A DNA stretch of 64,000 nucleotides. Source: Enterococcus devriesei. Lineage in GTDB: Bacteria; Bacillota; Bacilli; Lactobacillales; Enterococcaceae. Positions 8,563 to 17,486 of this stretch are shown here, one piece after another. Location of the stretch: positions 24,315-88,314 of the forward strand of contig NZ_JXKM01000009.1 of NCBI RefSeq assembly GCF_001885905.1, read 5' to 3'. The position numbers and the translations under genes are program-made. A model generated the notes under the pieces. That model was not told the DNA's origin. It was given only the letters and a program-made list of their open reading frames with translations, and made no database searches. Each line of letters starts with the position of its first letter. Position 1 is the first letter of the stretch.

Positions 8563-10002
8563 ATGGAAAAATTCTTCAAGTTAAAAGAACACGGGACCAA
8601 TTTTTCAACGGAAATGATGGCGGGGATCACGACTTTCTTCGCGATGAGTTATATTTTATTCGTTAATCCAAGTATTTTATCAGCTTCAGGAATGCCATTT
8701 CAGGCGGTATTTTTAGCAACGATTATCGCTTCTGTCATTGGAACTTTAGTCATGGGTTTGTTCGCTAACGTACCTTATGCGCAAGCACCAGGTATGGGAC
8801 TGAATGCGTTCTTCACTTACACAGTCGTTTTTGGATTAGGTTATTCTTGGCAACAAGCGCTAGCGATGGTTTTCATTTGCGGAATCATTAATATTCTGAT
8901 CACGGTTACCAAAATTCGTAAATTGATCATTCGTGCAATTCCTGAAAGTATGCAGCACGCGATCGGTGGTGGGATCGGGATTTTTGTTGCTTATGTGGGA
9001 ATCAAAAATGCTGGTCTACTTTCCTTTACTGCTGACTCTTCAGCCATCACTAGCAGTGTAATAGAAGGCGGCAAAGCCACCAATGTTTCGATCAACAGCG
9101 GAATTGTTCCTGCTTTGGCGAACTTTAATAATGCGCCGATTATTTTGGCTGTCATTGGTTTGGTTTTAACAACGATCTTAGTCGTTAAAAATGTCCGTGG
9201 CGCAATCTTGATTGGTATCTTAGTCACGACTTTATTAGGTATTCCAATGGGCGTCGTTCAATTAGGCGCGATTGATTGGCACGCAAATTCATTAGGCAAT
9301 TCGATCCAAGAGCTTGGTACAACCTTTGGTGCAGCCTTTGGTTCAGCTGGCATGGGCTCGCTCTTTTCTGATTCATCAAAATTGCCGCAAGTATTAATGA
9401 CGATTTTAGCCTTTAGCTTATCTGATACCTTCGATACGATCGGAACCTTTATTGGAACTGGCCGGAGAACCGGCATTTTCTCTAAAGAAGATGAAATGGC
9501 GTTAGACAATGACGGCCGCGGCTTTAAAACAAAGATGGACAAAGCCTTGTTCGCAGATGCGATTGCTACATCGATTGGTGCGATCTTCGGTACATCGAAT
9601 ACTACCACTTACGTTGAATCAGCTGCTGGTATCGGTGCTGGTGGACGCACAGGTTTGACTTCCGTCGTCGTTGCTATTCTATTTGCTCTAAGCAGTCTGT
9701 TTTCTCCACTGATTGCGATCGTACCAGCACAAGCAACCGCACCTGCCTTGATCTTAGTCGGAGTCATGATGTTGGCATCCTTCGCGGATATTAATTGGTT
9801 GGACTTGGAAGAAGCCGTTCCCGCTTTCTTCGCGAGTGTCTTTATGGGGCTATGCTACAGCATTTCTTATGGGATCGCTGCTGGTTTTATTTTCTACACG
9901 ATCGTTAAAGTCATTAAAGGAAAAACCAAGGAAATCTCACCGATTCTTTGGATCGTTGATCTACTATTCATTTTGAACTTTATCATCTTGGCAATTTTAT
10001 AA
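8563..10002 (+). CDS. NCS2-family purine permease (guanine/hypoxanthine/adenine type)
   Basis: A 479-residue transporter with about 12-14 TM segments, of the AzgA-like branch of NCS2 (PbuG/PbuO, AdeP). Typical stretches are EMMAGITTFFAMSYILFVNPSIL at the N-terminus, QAPGMGLNAFFTYTVV (TM3 substrate region), SLSDTFDTIGTFIGTGRR and TSNTTTYVESAAGIGAGGRTGL (TM8-10). It imports a purine base with protons. AAGGAGCG precedes ATG 8563. I saw no convincing purine riboswitch in the 134-base leader, unlike many pbuG genes. The exact base transported cannot be read from sequence. Confidence 0.9.
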   Translation: MEKFFKLKEHGTNFSTEMMAGITTFFAMSYILFVNPSILSASGMPFQAVFLATIIASVIGTLVMGLFANVPYAQAPGMGLNAFFTYTVVFGLGYSWQQALAMVFICGIINILITVTKIRKLIIRAIPESMQHAIGGGIGIFVAYVGIKNAGLLSFTADSSAITSSVIEGGKATNVSINSGIVPALANFNNAPIILAVIGLVLTTILVVKNVRGAILIGILVTTLLGIPMGVVQLGAIDWHANSLGNSIQELGTTFGAAFGSAGMGSLFSDSSKLPQVLMTILAFSLSDTFDTIGTFIGTGRRTGIFSKEDEMALDNDGRGFKTKMDKALFADAIATSIGAIFGTSNTTTYVESAAGIGAGGRTGLTSVVVAILFALSSLFSPLIAIVPAQATAPALILVGVMMLASFADINWLDLEEAVPAFFASVFMGLCYSISYGIAAGFIFYTIVKVIKGKTKEISPILWIVDLLFILNFIILAIL

Positions 10003-10012
10003 ATTCAACATT

Positions 10013-10055
10013 AAAGAAGAAGCGTAAAACCGATTTGGTTTTACGCTTCTTCTTT
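10013..10055. terminator. Bidirectional terminator between purine permease and histidine kinase
   Basis: A 19-bp stem (10013-10031 with 10037-10055) with loop GATTT. The right arm overlaps the last codons of the convergent kinase gene; A-rich and T-rich flanks suit termination from both sides. Confidence 0.85.
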
Positions 10056-11504
10056 TACGTCTTCTTTTACTTCATCGGGAAATGTCACTTTGAAGGTCGT
10101 TCCCTTTTCAAGTTCGCTGGTGACCTCAATCGTTCCATGATGCAGGCGAACTAATTCTTGAACGATGGACAATCCCAGTCCGGACTCGCCGTATTTCGTA
10201 TTTTTCCGTGATGGATCGGCTTTGTAATAGCGATCCCAAATATTTTTTACTTGTTCCTCTGACATACCGATCCCATTATCACTGATCTCGATCGCTGTCC
10301 CAGCGGCTTCTTTTTGGATTGAGACTTTAATGGTCCCATTTTGTGTAAACTGGATCGCGTTTTGAATCAGGTTCACCAGCACTTGAACGAACCGATCGTA
10401 ATCCGCATAGACGTCAATCGCTTCATCCGTGTTCAAGACTAGCTGGTCGCCAGAAGCCTCAGCTTTGGCTTTTAGTTGCGTCAACAGAGTTGAGACTGCT
10501 TCAGTGGCATTGAACTTCTGCAAAATAATACTGATTTGATTGGTCCTGATCTTTTCATAATCGAGATTTTCATTGACCAAACGAATCAATCGGGACGTTT
10601 CATTTTGCATCAAAGTGATTGCTTTGGCCTTTTGATTTTCCGGGATCGCGTTGTATTGCAGCCCTTCCAAAAGACCATTAATGGTCGTCAGCGGTGTCCG
10701 CATCTCGTGAGAAGCATCCGCCATAAATTGTTTCCGACGTTCTTCTTGCCGCTCGATCTCATCTTGCGACTCTTTCAAAGAGATGGTCATTTGATTAAAA
10801 TCATTGGCTAGATCATCAAATTCATCCCGATTACGATTCGGTACCACTACATCAAAGTTCCCTGTGGCCACCTCTTTAGTGGCCGAACGCATTCGATTGA
10901 TCCGCTTTACCTGTCTGGTAGCAAATAAATAGCTGACGATGATCGCGATAATCGAGGCAATAATGAAGGCTTTAAATAGGTCCGTCACGATGGAATTGAC
11001 GCTATTTTCCACGTTCATCGCCGGCTGACTGACCAAAAGTACTCCATAAAAAGAATCATTGCTGAAAAACGGCACCATCGCATAGGAAGTCGTTTGATTT
11101 TGCCCCATCACATTCTTCGTGCTGGTTTCCTTTTGCTGCTGACCAGCCTTCAACGCCTTCCACTGCGCGTCGCTAACTAAGTGCTTATTGACCTTACCGG
11201 CTTTTTGCGGGTATTGGACATTTTGATCCTTGTCGATGAAAACAAAGGTCACCCCTTGTTGATTCAAACTAACTTCGGTGACACTAATGGCATTTTGAAA
11301 GGCCGCGTCTTCTGTCATCCAATCATATTGACTGCTGAAAGAAAGATTGGTTTTTTCAACCGAGCGGGCATAGCCGAACAATTCTTTATAGTTATTATCC
11401 TCAAGTGTTTTTCGCGTGAATTGGGTAAAAGAAAGTCCCAACGTCAACAGGATCAACAATATCAATCCGCCGAAAGCCAACAATTGCTGATAAAGATACT
11501 TCAT
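10041..11504 (-). CDS. Sensor histidine kinase (two TM, HAMP, HisKA, HATPase)
   Basis: A 487-residue membrane sensor. TM1 is at about 8-28; an extracellular domain spans about 30-175 and is PAS/Cache-like (it includes FVFIDKDQNVQYP); TM2 is at about 176-195. A HAMP domain follows, with the phospho-acceptor His266 in DASHEMRTPLT. The ATPase boxes are NLIQNAIQFT, ISDNGIGM and ESGLGLSIV. Its ATGA start overlaps the stop of the upstream response regulator by 4 bases, so the two are coupled. Closest in style to LisK/ResE-type kinases, but I cannot name the signal. Confidence 0.88.
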   Translation of the reverse strand: MKYLYQQLLAFGGLILLILLTLGLSFTQFTRKTLEDNNYKELFGYARSVEKTNLSFSSQYDWMTEDAAFQNAISVTEVSLNQQGVTFVFIDKDQNVQYPQKAGKVNKHLVSDAQWKALKAGQQQKETSTKNVMGQNQTTSYAMVPFFSNDSFYGVLLVSQPAMNVENSVNSIVTDLFKAFIIASIIAIIVSYLFATRQVKRINRMRSATKEVATGNFDVVVPNRNRDEFDDLANDFNQMTISLKESQDEIERQEERRKQFMADASHEMRTPLTTINGLLEGLQYNAIPENQKAKAITLMQNETSRLIRLVNENLDYEKIRTNQISIILQKFNATEAVSTLLTQLKAKAEASGDQLVLNTDEAIDVYADYDRFVQVLVNLIQNAIQFTQNGTIKVSIQKEAAGTAIEISDNGIGMSEEQVKNIWDRYYKADPSRKNTKYGESGLGLSIVQELVRLHHGTIEVTSELEKGTTFKVTFPDEVKEDVKEEA

Positions 11505-12223
11505 CGAGCAACCTCGGTATCATCAAATTTGTAACCGACGCCCCAAACCGTTTGAATGACCTGCGATCCGACTTTTTCAATCTTCTGACGCAGCTTTTTG
11601 ATATGAGCATCAACTGTCCGCTCATCGCCAAAATACTGATAATCCCAAACCAATTCCAACAACTGTTCACGAGTAAAGACTTGTCGCGGCTTCTTCGCCA
11701 TTGTATAAAGCAAATCAAATTCCTTCGGCGTCAGTCCCTCAATCGCCTTATCATCCAAATAAGCCTCTCGCGTCTTCAAGTTCATTTTGAAATGATCGGT
11801 TTGGATATCAAAGTTCTCATTGTTCGCTGCGACTTCCTTATTCGGTTCAGTCGCTAGTTCGCTACGACGATGCAATGCTTTGATCCGTGCAATTAAAGTC
11901 AGCGGCGAGAAGGGTTTTGTGACGTAGTCATCAGCTCCCATCTCCAAACCAATCACTTGATCGCTTTCGGAATCTCTGGCCGTCAGCATAATAATCGGTA
12001 CCGTGCTAGAAATTTTGCGAATCTCACGACCCACTTCCATTCCATCCATGCTAGGTAGATTCAAATCAAGCGTGATCATGTCCCATTTTTGTGGATCTGC
12101 TTTAAACGCCTCCAAACCTTCTTTGCCATCGTATTTAAATTCAGCTTCCCAGCCTTCATTTAAAAAGAACATCTGCATCATTTCAGAGACGGATTCATTA
12201 TCTTCAATCATTAAAATATTCAT
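11501..12223 (-). CDS. OmpR/PhoB-family response regulator
   Basis: A 240-residue regulator. The receiver domain has the acidic pair in IEDNES, the phospho-acceptor Asp in ITLDLNLPSMDG, and the Lys in VTKPFSP. A C-terminal winged helix (LTPKEFDLLYTMAKKPRQVFTREQLLELVW ... DAHIKKLRQKI, split here) binds DNA. I place the start at ATG 12223 because AGGGGG lies 8 bases upstream and MNILMIEDNES is the normal N-terminus; a longer frame to 12361 has no ribosome site. It is first in an operon with the kinase. Confidence 0.9.
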   Translation of the reverse strand: MNILMIEDNESVSEMMQMFFLNEGWEAEFKYDGKEGLEAFKADPQKWDMITLDLNLPSMDGMEVGREIRKISSTVPIIMLTARDSESDQVIGLEMGADDYVTKPFSPLTLIARIKALHRRSELATEPNKEVAANNENFDIQTDHFKMNLKTREAYLDDKAIEGLTPKEFDLLYTMAKKPRQVFTREQLLELVWDYQYFGDERTVDAHIKKLRQKIEKVGSQVIQTVWGVGYKFDDTEVAR

Positions 12224-12397
12224 ACAATATCCCCCTAGTATCATCTGATTCTCATACTTAGTATACTCTATTTCAATTTTTTCAACCATTACCTTACCTA
12301 TATCTTCATTAACAATTTGCTTTTTCTTCAATCTTTTTAGCGCTTTCCTCTGACAATTCATGCCTTTCGCTAAAGCTTGAAAGCTTTGCTTAGTTCT

Positions 12398-12426
12398 TTG
12401 CTTTTTCGATGATGGAATGTTATAAT
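12398..12426 (+). promoter_or_regulatory. Promoter of ssrA
   Basis: TTGCTT (12398-12403), a 17-base spacer, and TATAAT (12421-12426), about 25 bases before the tmRNA 5' end. Confidence 0.75.
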
Positions 12427-12451
12427 TTCATTTGCAGTAAAATTTTATTAG

Positions 12452-12817
12452 GGGGCTGTTTCTGGATTCGACAGGCATTGTTCGGGCCTGAGTTGCGCTT
12501 CGTAGGTTACGTCTACGTAAAAACGTTACAGTTAAATATAACTGCTAAAAACAATAACAACTCTTACGCTTTAGCTGCCTAAAAACAGTTAGCGTAGATC
12601 CTCCCGGTATCGCCCATGTGCTCGGATCAGGGTCTCAAATTAAGTGGGATACGTTTTAACTTTCCGTCTGTAAGTTAAAAAAGAGATCATCAGACTAGCG
12701 AAATAGACTGCTTGTCACTCGGCATGCTATCGAGCGAAACTTCAAATGAGTTGACTATGAGCGTAGAGATTTAGGTTAAGAGATGTTTGGACAGGGGTTC
12801 GATTCCCCTCAGCTCCA
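12452..12817 (+). ncRNA. ssrA: Transfer-messenger RNA (tmRNA)
   Basis: About 366 nt. The 5' end GGGGCTG (12452-12458) pairs with CAGCTCC (12810-12816) to form the acceptor stem of the tRNA-like domain, which has a T-arm GGTTCGATTCC. The 5' part carries the usual GATTCGACAGGC. The tag reading frame starts at GCT 12544 and ends at TAA 12580-12582, giving AKNNNNSYALAA, an enterococcal-style degradation tag. The 3' CCA is not encoded: A12817 is followed by TTA, so CCA must be added. The molecule rescues stalled ribosomes with SmpB. Confidence 0.96.
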
Positions 12818-12821
12818 TTAT

Positions 12822-12859
12822 AAAAAGGAACGATCTCGAGAGATCGTTCCTTTTTATTT
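12822..12859 (+). terminator. Terminator of ssrA
   Basis: A 15-bp perfect stem (12822-12836 with 12841-12855), loop CGAG, with a T-rich end; four bases after the tmRNA. Confidence 0.9.
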
Positions 12860-12931
12860 GCAAAAAAATAATAGTAGCTTTATCTGTAACTTCTTTCTCG
12901 ACTCCATCCCTTGCTTCAAACAGCTACCCAC

Positions 12932-12986
12932 AAAAAACTTATCGAAGCAGTGTAAGAGGCAAACCTTCTCACATTGCTTTGATAAG
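12932..12986 (-). terminator. Terminator for the flavin-reductase operon (minus strand)
   Basis: Imperfect long hairpin (CTTATC...GATAAG outer arms, 12938-12953 with about 12970-12986). On the minus strand it is followed by a TTTTTT run at 12932-12937. Confidence 0.6.
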
Positions 12987-13000
12987 CAGACAACACTATT

Positions 13001-14227
13001 TTAATTGATTGAAGCTTTCATCACTTTCTTCTTCAATTGAAGATAAACGATGTTCAATAAGATCCCAATTCCGGCAACACAAATCGCCACATAAAAAGCT
13101 TGGGTAAAATTCCCTTGATGACTCGTAGCTAGACTGATTGCGACTTTAGGTGCAAAGAATGCTGCCGCGGAGTAGCCACAGAAAATTATACCGTAATTGA
13201 CCCCTTGATTGACCGGACCATAATTTTCCATTACTAATGGAGGGAAAACGCCCATCACGCCGCCAAAACACAAACCTAGTACAATGATTCCCGCAGCGAA
13301 GCCTAGTGAAGATGAAAAGGCCACTAGCATAATAAAAGCGGCAATAACTGCACCAAAGATCATATTCAATGCTTGATTTCTCCCAAGTCTGTCAGAAATA
13401 ATTCCCCAGAAGACACGGCCACAACAATTACTCAACGAATATAGACTCACATAAAAGGCCGCTGTACTAGCTGACAAGTGGAACATTTGTTGTCCGATCG
13501 CTGATGCGTTGGACGCGATCATCAAGCCTGAAAAAGCCCCGGTAAACATCATTAGAAAAATCAAATAGAAATTAGGTGTCTTCAGCATGTCCCGCCAGTT
13601 CTTATTATTCCCTTTAGGATTGCCTTTAACAGTCGGTGGCGTCCAACCTGCCGGCTGAAAACCTACCGGCGCCTTCTTGATAAACAGGCTGGCCGTAACC
13701 ACTACCGCCATATAGAAAATACCTAGAACACGAAAAGCGTAAGACACATCATGTGTTTGAATCAAATAGTTTCCAATTGGTGCTGCGATGATCGCCGCAC
13801 CACCCATCCCAGCTGTGATGATTCCTGAAGCAAGACCCTTTTTATCTGGGAACAATTTAATTGTATTGCTTAAGCAGCCTGAATAGGCCAAGCCTTGACC
13901 TAAGCCGCCTAGTACGCCATAAGTCAGATATAACATCGTCGTCGTGTTCGCCATTCCTGATAAAAAGAAACCTAAACCAAACATCAAACCACCAATCGTG
14001 ATCGTCCACTTCGCTAATCCGCGATCTGTCAAAAAGCCGCCAAGGATCATTGGGATCGGCCCAATCGCTGAATTGATTGCAAAAGCCGTCATCACTTCTC
14101 CCATGCTCCAGTTTTTCGTAGCACTCAAAGGTCCCGCAAAAACACTGAAGGCATAGATTGCACCAGTACATAACAATACAGCGGTTGAGGCGATAAGAAT
14201 CTGCCATCGATTAACTTTAGTTATCAT
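13001..14227 (-). CDS. MFS transporter, oxalate/formate antiporter (OFA) family
   Basis: A 408-residue, 12-TM major-facilitator protein. LCTGAIYAFSVFAGPLS in TM1, FLTDRGLAKW in loop 2-3, and GGLGQGLAYSGCLSNTIKLFPDKKGLASGI are typical of the OFA family, whose members exchange mono/dicarboxylates. The start is at ATG 14227, which has GGAGG five bases upstream; the earlier in-frame ATG 14239 overlaps the previous stop as TAATG and contains that ribosome site. Last gene of the flavin-reductase operon. I infer that it imports the electron acceptor, possibly exchanging it for the reduced product. Confidence 0.85.
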   Translation of the reverse strand: MITKVNRWQILIASTAVLLCTGAIYAFSVFAGPLSATKNWSMGEVMTAFAINSAIGPIPMILGGFLTDRGLAKWTITIGGLMFGLGFFLSGMANTTTMLYLTYGVLGGLGQGLAYSGCLSNTIKLFPDKKGLASGIITAGMGGAAIIAAPIGNYLIQTHDVSYAFRVLGIFYMAVVVTASLFIKKAPVGFQPAGWTPPTVKGNPKGNNKNWRDMLKTPNFYLIFLMMFTGAFSGLMIASNASAIGQQMFHLSASTAAFYVSLYSLSNCCGRVFWGIISDRLGRNQALNMIFGAVIAAFIMLVAFSSSLGFAAGIIVLGLCFGGVMGVFPPLVMENYGPVNQGVNYGIIFCGYSAAAFFAPKVAISLATSHQGNFTQAFYVAICVAGIGILLNIVYLQLKKKVMKASIN

Positions 14228-14238
14228 AATTTCCTCCA

Positions 14239-16680
14239 TTACACTTTCACTGTGTGGGCTTTTAGTTCATTGATCGCTGTTTTACCAGCGATACGTCCAA
14301 AGGTAAAGATATCTGTCAATGAGTTTCCGCCAAGTCGATTTCCAGCATGGATTCCGCCTGCTACTTCTCCCGCAGCATATAAGCCTGGAATAACCGCTCC
14401 CTCTTTATCTAACACATGAGTATTTACATCAATTTTCAACCCGCCCATTGTATGGTGGACAGCTGGTTTCCGAGGTGTCGCATAAAATGGTGCTACTTCA
14501 ACCTTCAGATCAAAGACGTCTTTGCCAAATTCTTCGTCTACGCCAGCATCAACCGCTGCGTTGTATTTTTCAATCGTTGCTGTTAAAACTTGCGGATCAA
14601 CTTGAATTTGTTCAGCTAATTCTGCTAATGTGTCTGCTCGGTACAAAGTTCCCGCCGCTACTTGCTTGTCGATTTTTTCTTGCGAAGTATTGTAAGCAGT
14701 ATTTTTAATCAGCTCATCAGCGATCAAGTAGAACAATCCGCCATTATCAATCGCTGCTTGGGTCAAGAGATCCCGACTACCATACTCATTGACAAAACGT
14801 TCGCCTTTCTGGTTTACCATTACAAAGTTTTGTGGCGGAACTTGCAAACCACTAAATAACGCGCCTGTCTCTGGATCGGAGACTGGCATTATTTGTGAGA
14901 AGCCCATTCCGACTAAATCTGCGCCTGCTTGTTGACCAAGTAGAATTCCATCACCTGTAATCGCTGGTGAATTAGAAGTTTTGATGTCATCATCAATTTC
15001 TGTCCAATAGGTATTGTATTCCTTCAACATTTTTGTATTTGCGCCAAAACCACCGGAAGCTAAGATTACTGCGGCTGCATGGACAGTCACTTGCTCACCA
15101 TTCATCCCTTCCCCAACGACACCTGTGACCTTTCCGTCTTCAATAATCAAGTTTTTCACTGCCGTATCGGTAATGATCTGACCGCCATTTTTTTCGACGA
15201 AGGCTTTCAAAGCAGATACATAAGCGTAACCTTCATTTTTTAATGGCTTATGTCCTCTACGCCACAAAGCACCTACTGGCATGGTTACGTCTGTCTTATC
15301 AAATTCGACTCCAATTGCCTCTAACCATTCGACTGATTCCATCGCTCGATCCGTCAAGGTCTTCACTAAATCGTATTGTCCGTAAATAACTGTTCCTTGT
15401 TGATCGGTCCGCTTGCCTCCTAAATAGGTTTGCATCCGATAAAATAATTCTGAGTCAAAGAGATAGCCGTTTGGATCGTCATTTTCTGCTAGGTAATCGA
15501 CTATTTCTTTTTGCAATGTTCGAAAATCTTCGCGGTATTCTGGATCAATTTGATTTTCATCCAGTTCAGCCATTTCCTTCAGGGTATGACTTTCTCCTGG
15601 CTTAGCCGCAAAGCCATTTTGCCATGCTGGGTCTGCCGCATTCATCGGACCACCAGTACGAACGGTATTTCCGCCGATAGCTGGGAATTTTTCAACGACG
15701 ATGACTTTTTTACCTTCTTGTAAAACTTTTGAGGCGGCAGTCAATCCCGCACCTCCTGCGCCGACTACAACGACATCCGTCGTGTATGCCGCATCATGGG
15801 TAGCTAACGCGCTAGGTGCTTTCGGACGTTTTTTCAACGTGTCGGGATTTGCTCCGGCCATTTTTATCGCCTTCGCTACGCCGTCAATTACGCCATTACT
15901 TGTGACAGAAGCCCCTGACAATACATCCACATTCAAAGTTTGACCTTCAACGATTTGTTGTGGAATCCGGGTGAAGACCACATCCGCGATTCCTTCTGAT
16001 TCGCCAGAAGTATCGATATCAATGCTTTCGATTCGCTCCTGTGATAGAGTGACTGTCATTGGTAGATCACCATTGTGTCCAGGCGCTGTGACTGTAAATG
16101 AACCTGGTTCAAAGGTCACATCTTCAGGAACATTCAATAAATTCGCCACTTCAGTGAAGCGTAAAAAGTGCCAAAAACAGCTTTCTAGAAAATCGATCGT
16201 CCGTTCATCTTTTAGATCCCCTGCATCATTAAAGGCTTGATGAGCACGGCCTAGTAAGAATTCATAGCCGGGCATCACGGTCGCATTTACGCCAGGAGCA
16301 TCTAAGATCTGACGCAAATGTAGTTGCGCTCTGGAAGAACCTTGAACATCGTAAGAAGCCCCTACGATCATGACCGGTTTCCCGTCAAAAGGATGGAGGT
16401 TAAAAGACAACCATTCGATAATGCTTTTCAACGCTGATGGAACCGAATGATTGTGTTCAGGTGTGGCAATGATTACTCCGTCGGCTTCCATGATTTTATT
16501 ATTGAACGCTTGAATCACCGGGCTATTGGATTGATCATCGGTTTCATTGAACATCGGCACATCCGTTAATTCTAAAATTTCAATTTCCGCTTTTGCTTCA
16601 AAATGTTTTTGCATGAACTGTAATAATTCTCGATTGTATGATTTTTTTGCATTCGTTCCTACAAGTCCAATAAATTTCAT
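14239..16680 (-). CDS. Flavoprotein reductase: FMN-reductase + FMN-bind + fumarate-reductase-type FAD domain fusion
   Basis: 813 residues in three parts. Residues 1-180 form a flavodoxin-like NAD(P)H:FMN reductase domain ([29 protein letters not shown]). Residues 200-275 form an FMN_bind domain with the ApbE target [10 protein letters not shown] (acceptor Ser258). Residues 300-813 form a FAD_binding_2/fumarate reductase domain ([14 protein letters not shown] at 303-316). Catalytic landmarks of flavocytochrome fumarate reductases kept are Arg636 (NEYGSRD, proton donor), His743 (HHTMGG) and Arg782 (GNRLGGNS). The second-carboxylate clamp, normally Q-x-HPT...TE, reads QIMPV...FSGL, so it is lost. 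No haem motif, no signal peptide: soluble and cytoplasmic. Predicted to reduce a 2-enoate other than fumarate. Coupled by ATGA overlap to the upstream FMN reductase. Confidence 0.88.
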   Translation of the reverse strand: MKFIGLVGTNAKKSYNRELLQFMQKHFEAKAEIEILELTDVPMFNETDDQSNSPVIQAFNNKIMEADGVIIATPEHNHSVPSALKSIIEWLSFNLHPFDGKPVMIVGASYDVQGSSRAQLHLRQILDAPGVNATVMPGYEFLLGRAHQAFNDAGDLKDERTIDFLESCFWHFLRFTEVANLLNVPEDVTFEPGSFTVTAPGHNGDLPMTVTLSQERIESIDIDTSGESEGIADVVFTRIPQQIVEGQTLNVDVLSGASVTSNGVIDGVAKAIKMAGANPDTLKKRPKAPSALATHDAAYTTDVVVVGAGGAGLTAASKVLQEGKKVIVVEKFPAIGGNTVRTGGPMNAADPAWQNGFAAKPGESHTLKEMAELDENQIDPEYREDFRTLQKEIVDYLAENDDPNGYLFDSELFYRMQTYLGGKRTDQQGTVIYGQYDLVKTLTDRAMESVEWLEAIGVEFDKTDVTMPVGALWRRGHKPLKNEGYAYVSALKAFVEKNGGQIITDTAVKNLIIEDGKVTGVVGEGMNGEQVTVHAAAVILASGGFGANTKMLKEYNTYWTEIDDDIKTSNSPAITGDGILLGQQAGADLVGMGFSQIMPVSDPETGALFSGLQVPPQNFVMVNQKGERFVNEYGSRDLLTQAAIDNGGLFYLIADELIKNTAYNTSQEKIDKQVAAGTLYRADTLAELAEQIQVDPQVLTATIEKYNAAVDAGVDEEFGKDVFDLKVEVAPFYATPRKPAVHHTMGGLKIDVNTHVLDKEGAVIPGLYAAGEVAGGIHAGNRLGGNSLTDIFTFGRIAGKTAINELKAHTVKV

Positions 16681-17303
16681 TTTTCGATTCCTCCATTTAC
16701 CGCCTGTTCCCAGGTAAAATTACGCTTTTGTTCTGTTTTAAAACGTTGGTCTTTTGTTAGTTGGTTCGTGAGAGTAACAAAAAGTTGAAATTCTTCAAAA
16801 CATTCCTCCAACTCTGTCACCTTATCTCCGTATACTAATTCTCCAGACTCATCAAAAGCTTCCAATGAACGACCTAATAGAAATTCCATGCCTGGCATGA
16901 TCCGAGCTTTTAATTCAGGTGCATCCAAAATTTGACGTAAATGTGCTTGCGCTCGGGAGGAGCCAAGAGAACCATGAGAGGCGCCAACGATCATAACAGA
17001 CTTATCAATCAGTGGCCGTGTCGTATATGACAACCATTCCAAGGCACTTTTCAACGCAGCGGGAATCGCGTGGTCGTACTCAGGGGTACTAATGATTACT
17101 CCGTCTGCCTCATCTAGCTTGTCTGATAATTCCTTCACCGCAGCAGGAGCCACCGCTTCCTCCGGTTCATTAAAGGCAGGTAGATCCTTGATTTCGCAAA
17201 TCTCAATCTCCGCTTGTTCCGAAAAGTGCTTTTGGATATAGTGTAATAATTGACGATTAGTGGAACGGCTTGAGTTCGTCCCAACGATACCGATAAGTTT
17301 CAT
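16677..17303 (-). CDS. NAD(P)H-dependent FMN reductase, first gene of the flavin-reductase operon
   Basis: A 208-residue flavodoxin-like reductase ([16 protein letters not shown] phosphate-binding loop, [36 protein letters not shown]). It is clearly paralogous along its whole length to residues 1-180 of the next gene, so the operon has one free and one fused copy. Start ATG 17303: AAAGG lies 9 bases upstream, and a further in-frame ATG (17312) touches that site. The stop overlaps the next start by 4 bases (ATGA). Probably passes electrons from NAD(P)H to the fusion protein's flavins. Confidence 0.87.
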   Translation of the reverse strand: MKLIGIVGTNSSRSTNRQLLHYIQKHFSEQAEIEICEIKDLPAFNEPEEAVAPAAVKELSDKLDEADGVIISTPEYDHAIPAALKSALEWLSYTTRPLIDKSVMIVGASHGSLGSSRAQAHLRQILDAPELKARIMPGMEFLLGRSLEAFDESGELVYGDKVTELEECFEEFQLFVTLTNQLTKDQRFKTEQKRNFTWEQAVNGGIEK

Positions 17304-17319
17304 TTCATTCATCCTTTCG

Positions 17320-17339
17320 TTTGTGTAGTTGCGCACAAA
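17320..17339. promoter_or_regulatory. Dyad in the LysR/flavin-operon intergenic region
   Basis: TTTGTG (17320-17325) and CACAAA (17334-17339) form a 6-bp inverted repeat with an 8-base spacer, compatible with a LysR T-N11-A-type site, just upstream of the FMN reductase ribosome site. Candidate operator for the divergent LysR regulator; unproven. Confidence 0.35.
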
Positions 17340-17382
17340 TAAATCTAAAATAATATTCTTTGCCTATTGAAACTAATTTCAT

Positions 17383-17409
17383 TTGACAAAGAGCTTTCTT
17401 GGCTATAGT
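17383..17409 (+). promoter_or_regulatory. Possible promoter of the LysR gene
   Basis: TTGACA at 17383-17388 and TATAGT at 17404-17409. The 15-base spacer is short, so this is tentative. Confidence 0.35.
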
Positions 17410-17486
17410 CTAGATCAGAGAACAAGCCTTGTGAAATATTTATTTAATTATCAAGCTATAACCAAACAGTTATGGAGGGACAGCAA

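Noticed and set aside
12783..13008. Two overlapping 73-codon plus-strand ORFs starting in the tmRNA 3' end
   Set aside because: They begin inside the tRNA-like domain and run through the ssrA terminator and the minus-strand terminator; no ribosome site.
14239..16680. Haem-containing flavocytochrome c
   Set aside because: No CxxCH motif and no signal peptide; the N-terminal domain is an FMN reductase, not a cytochrome.
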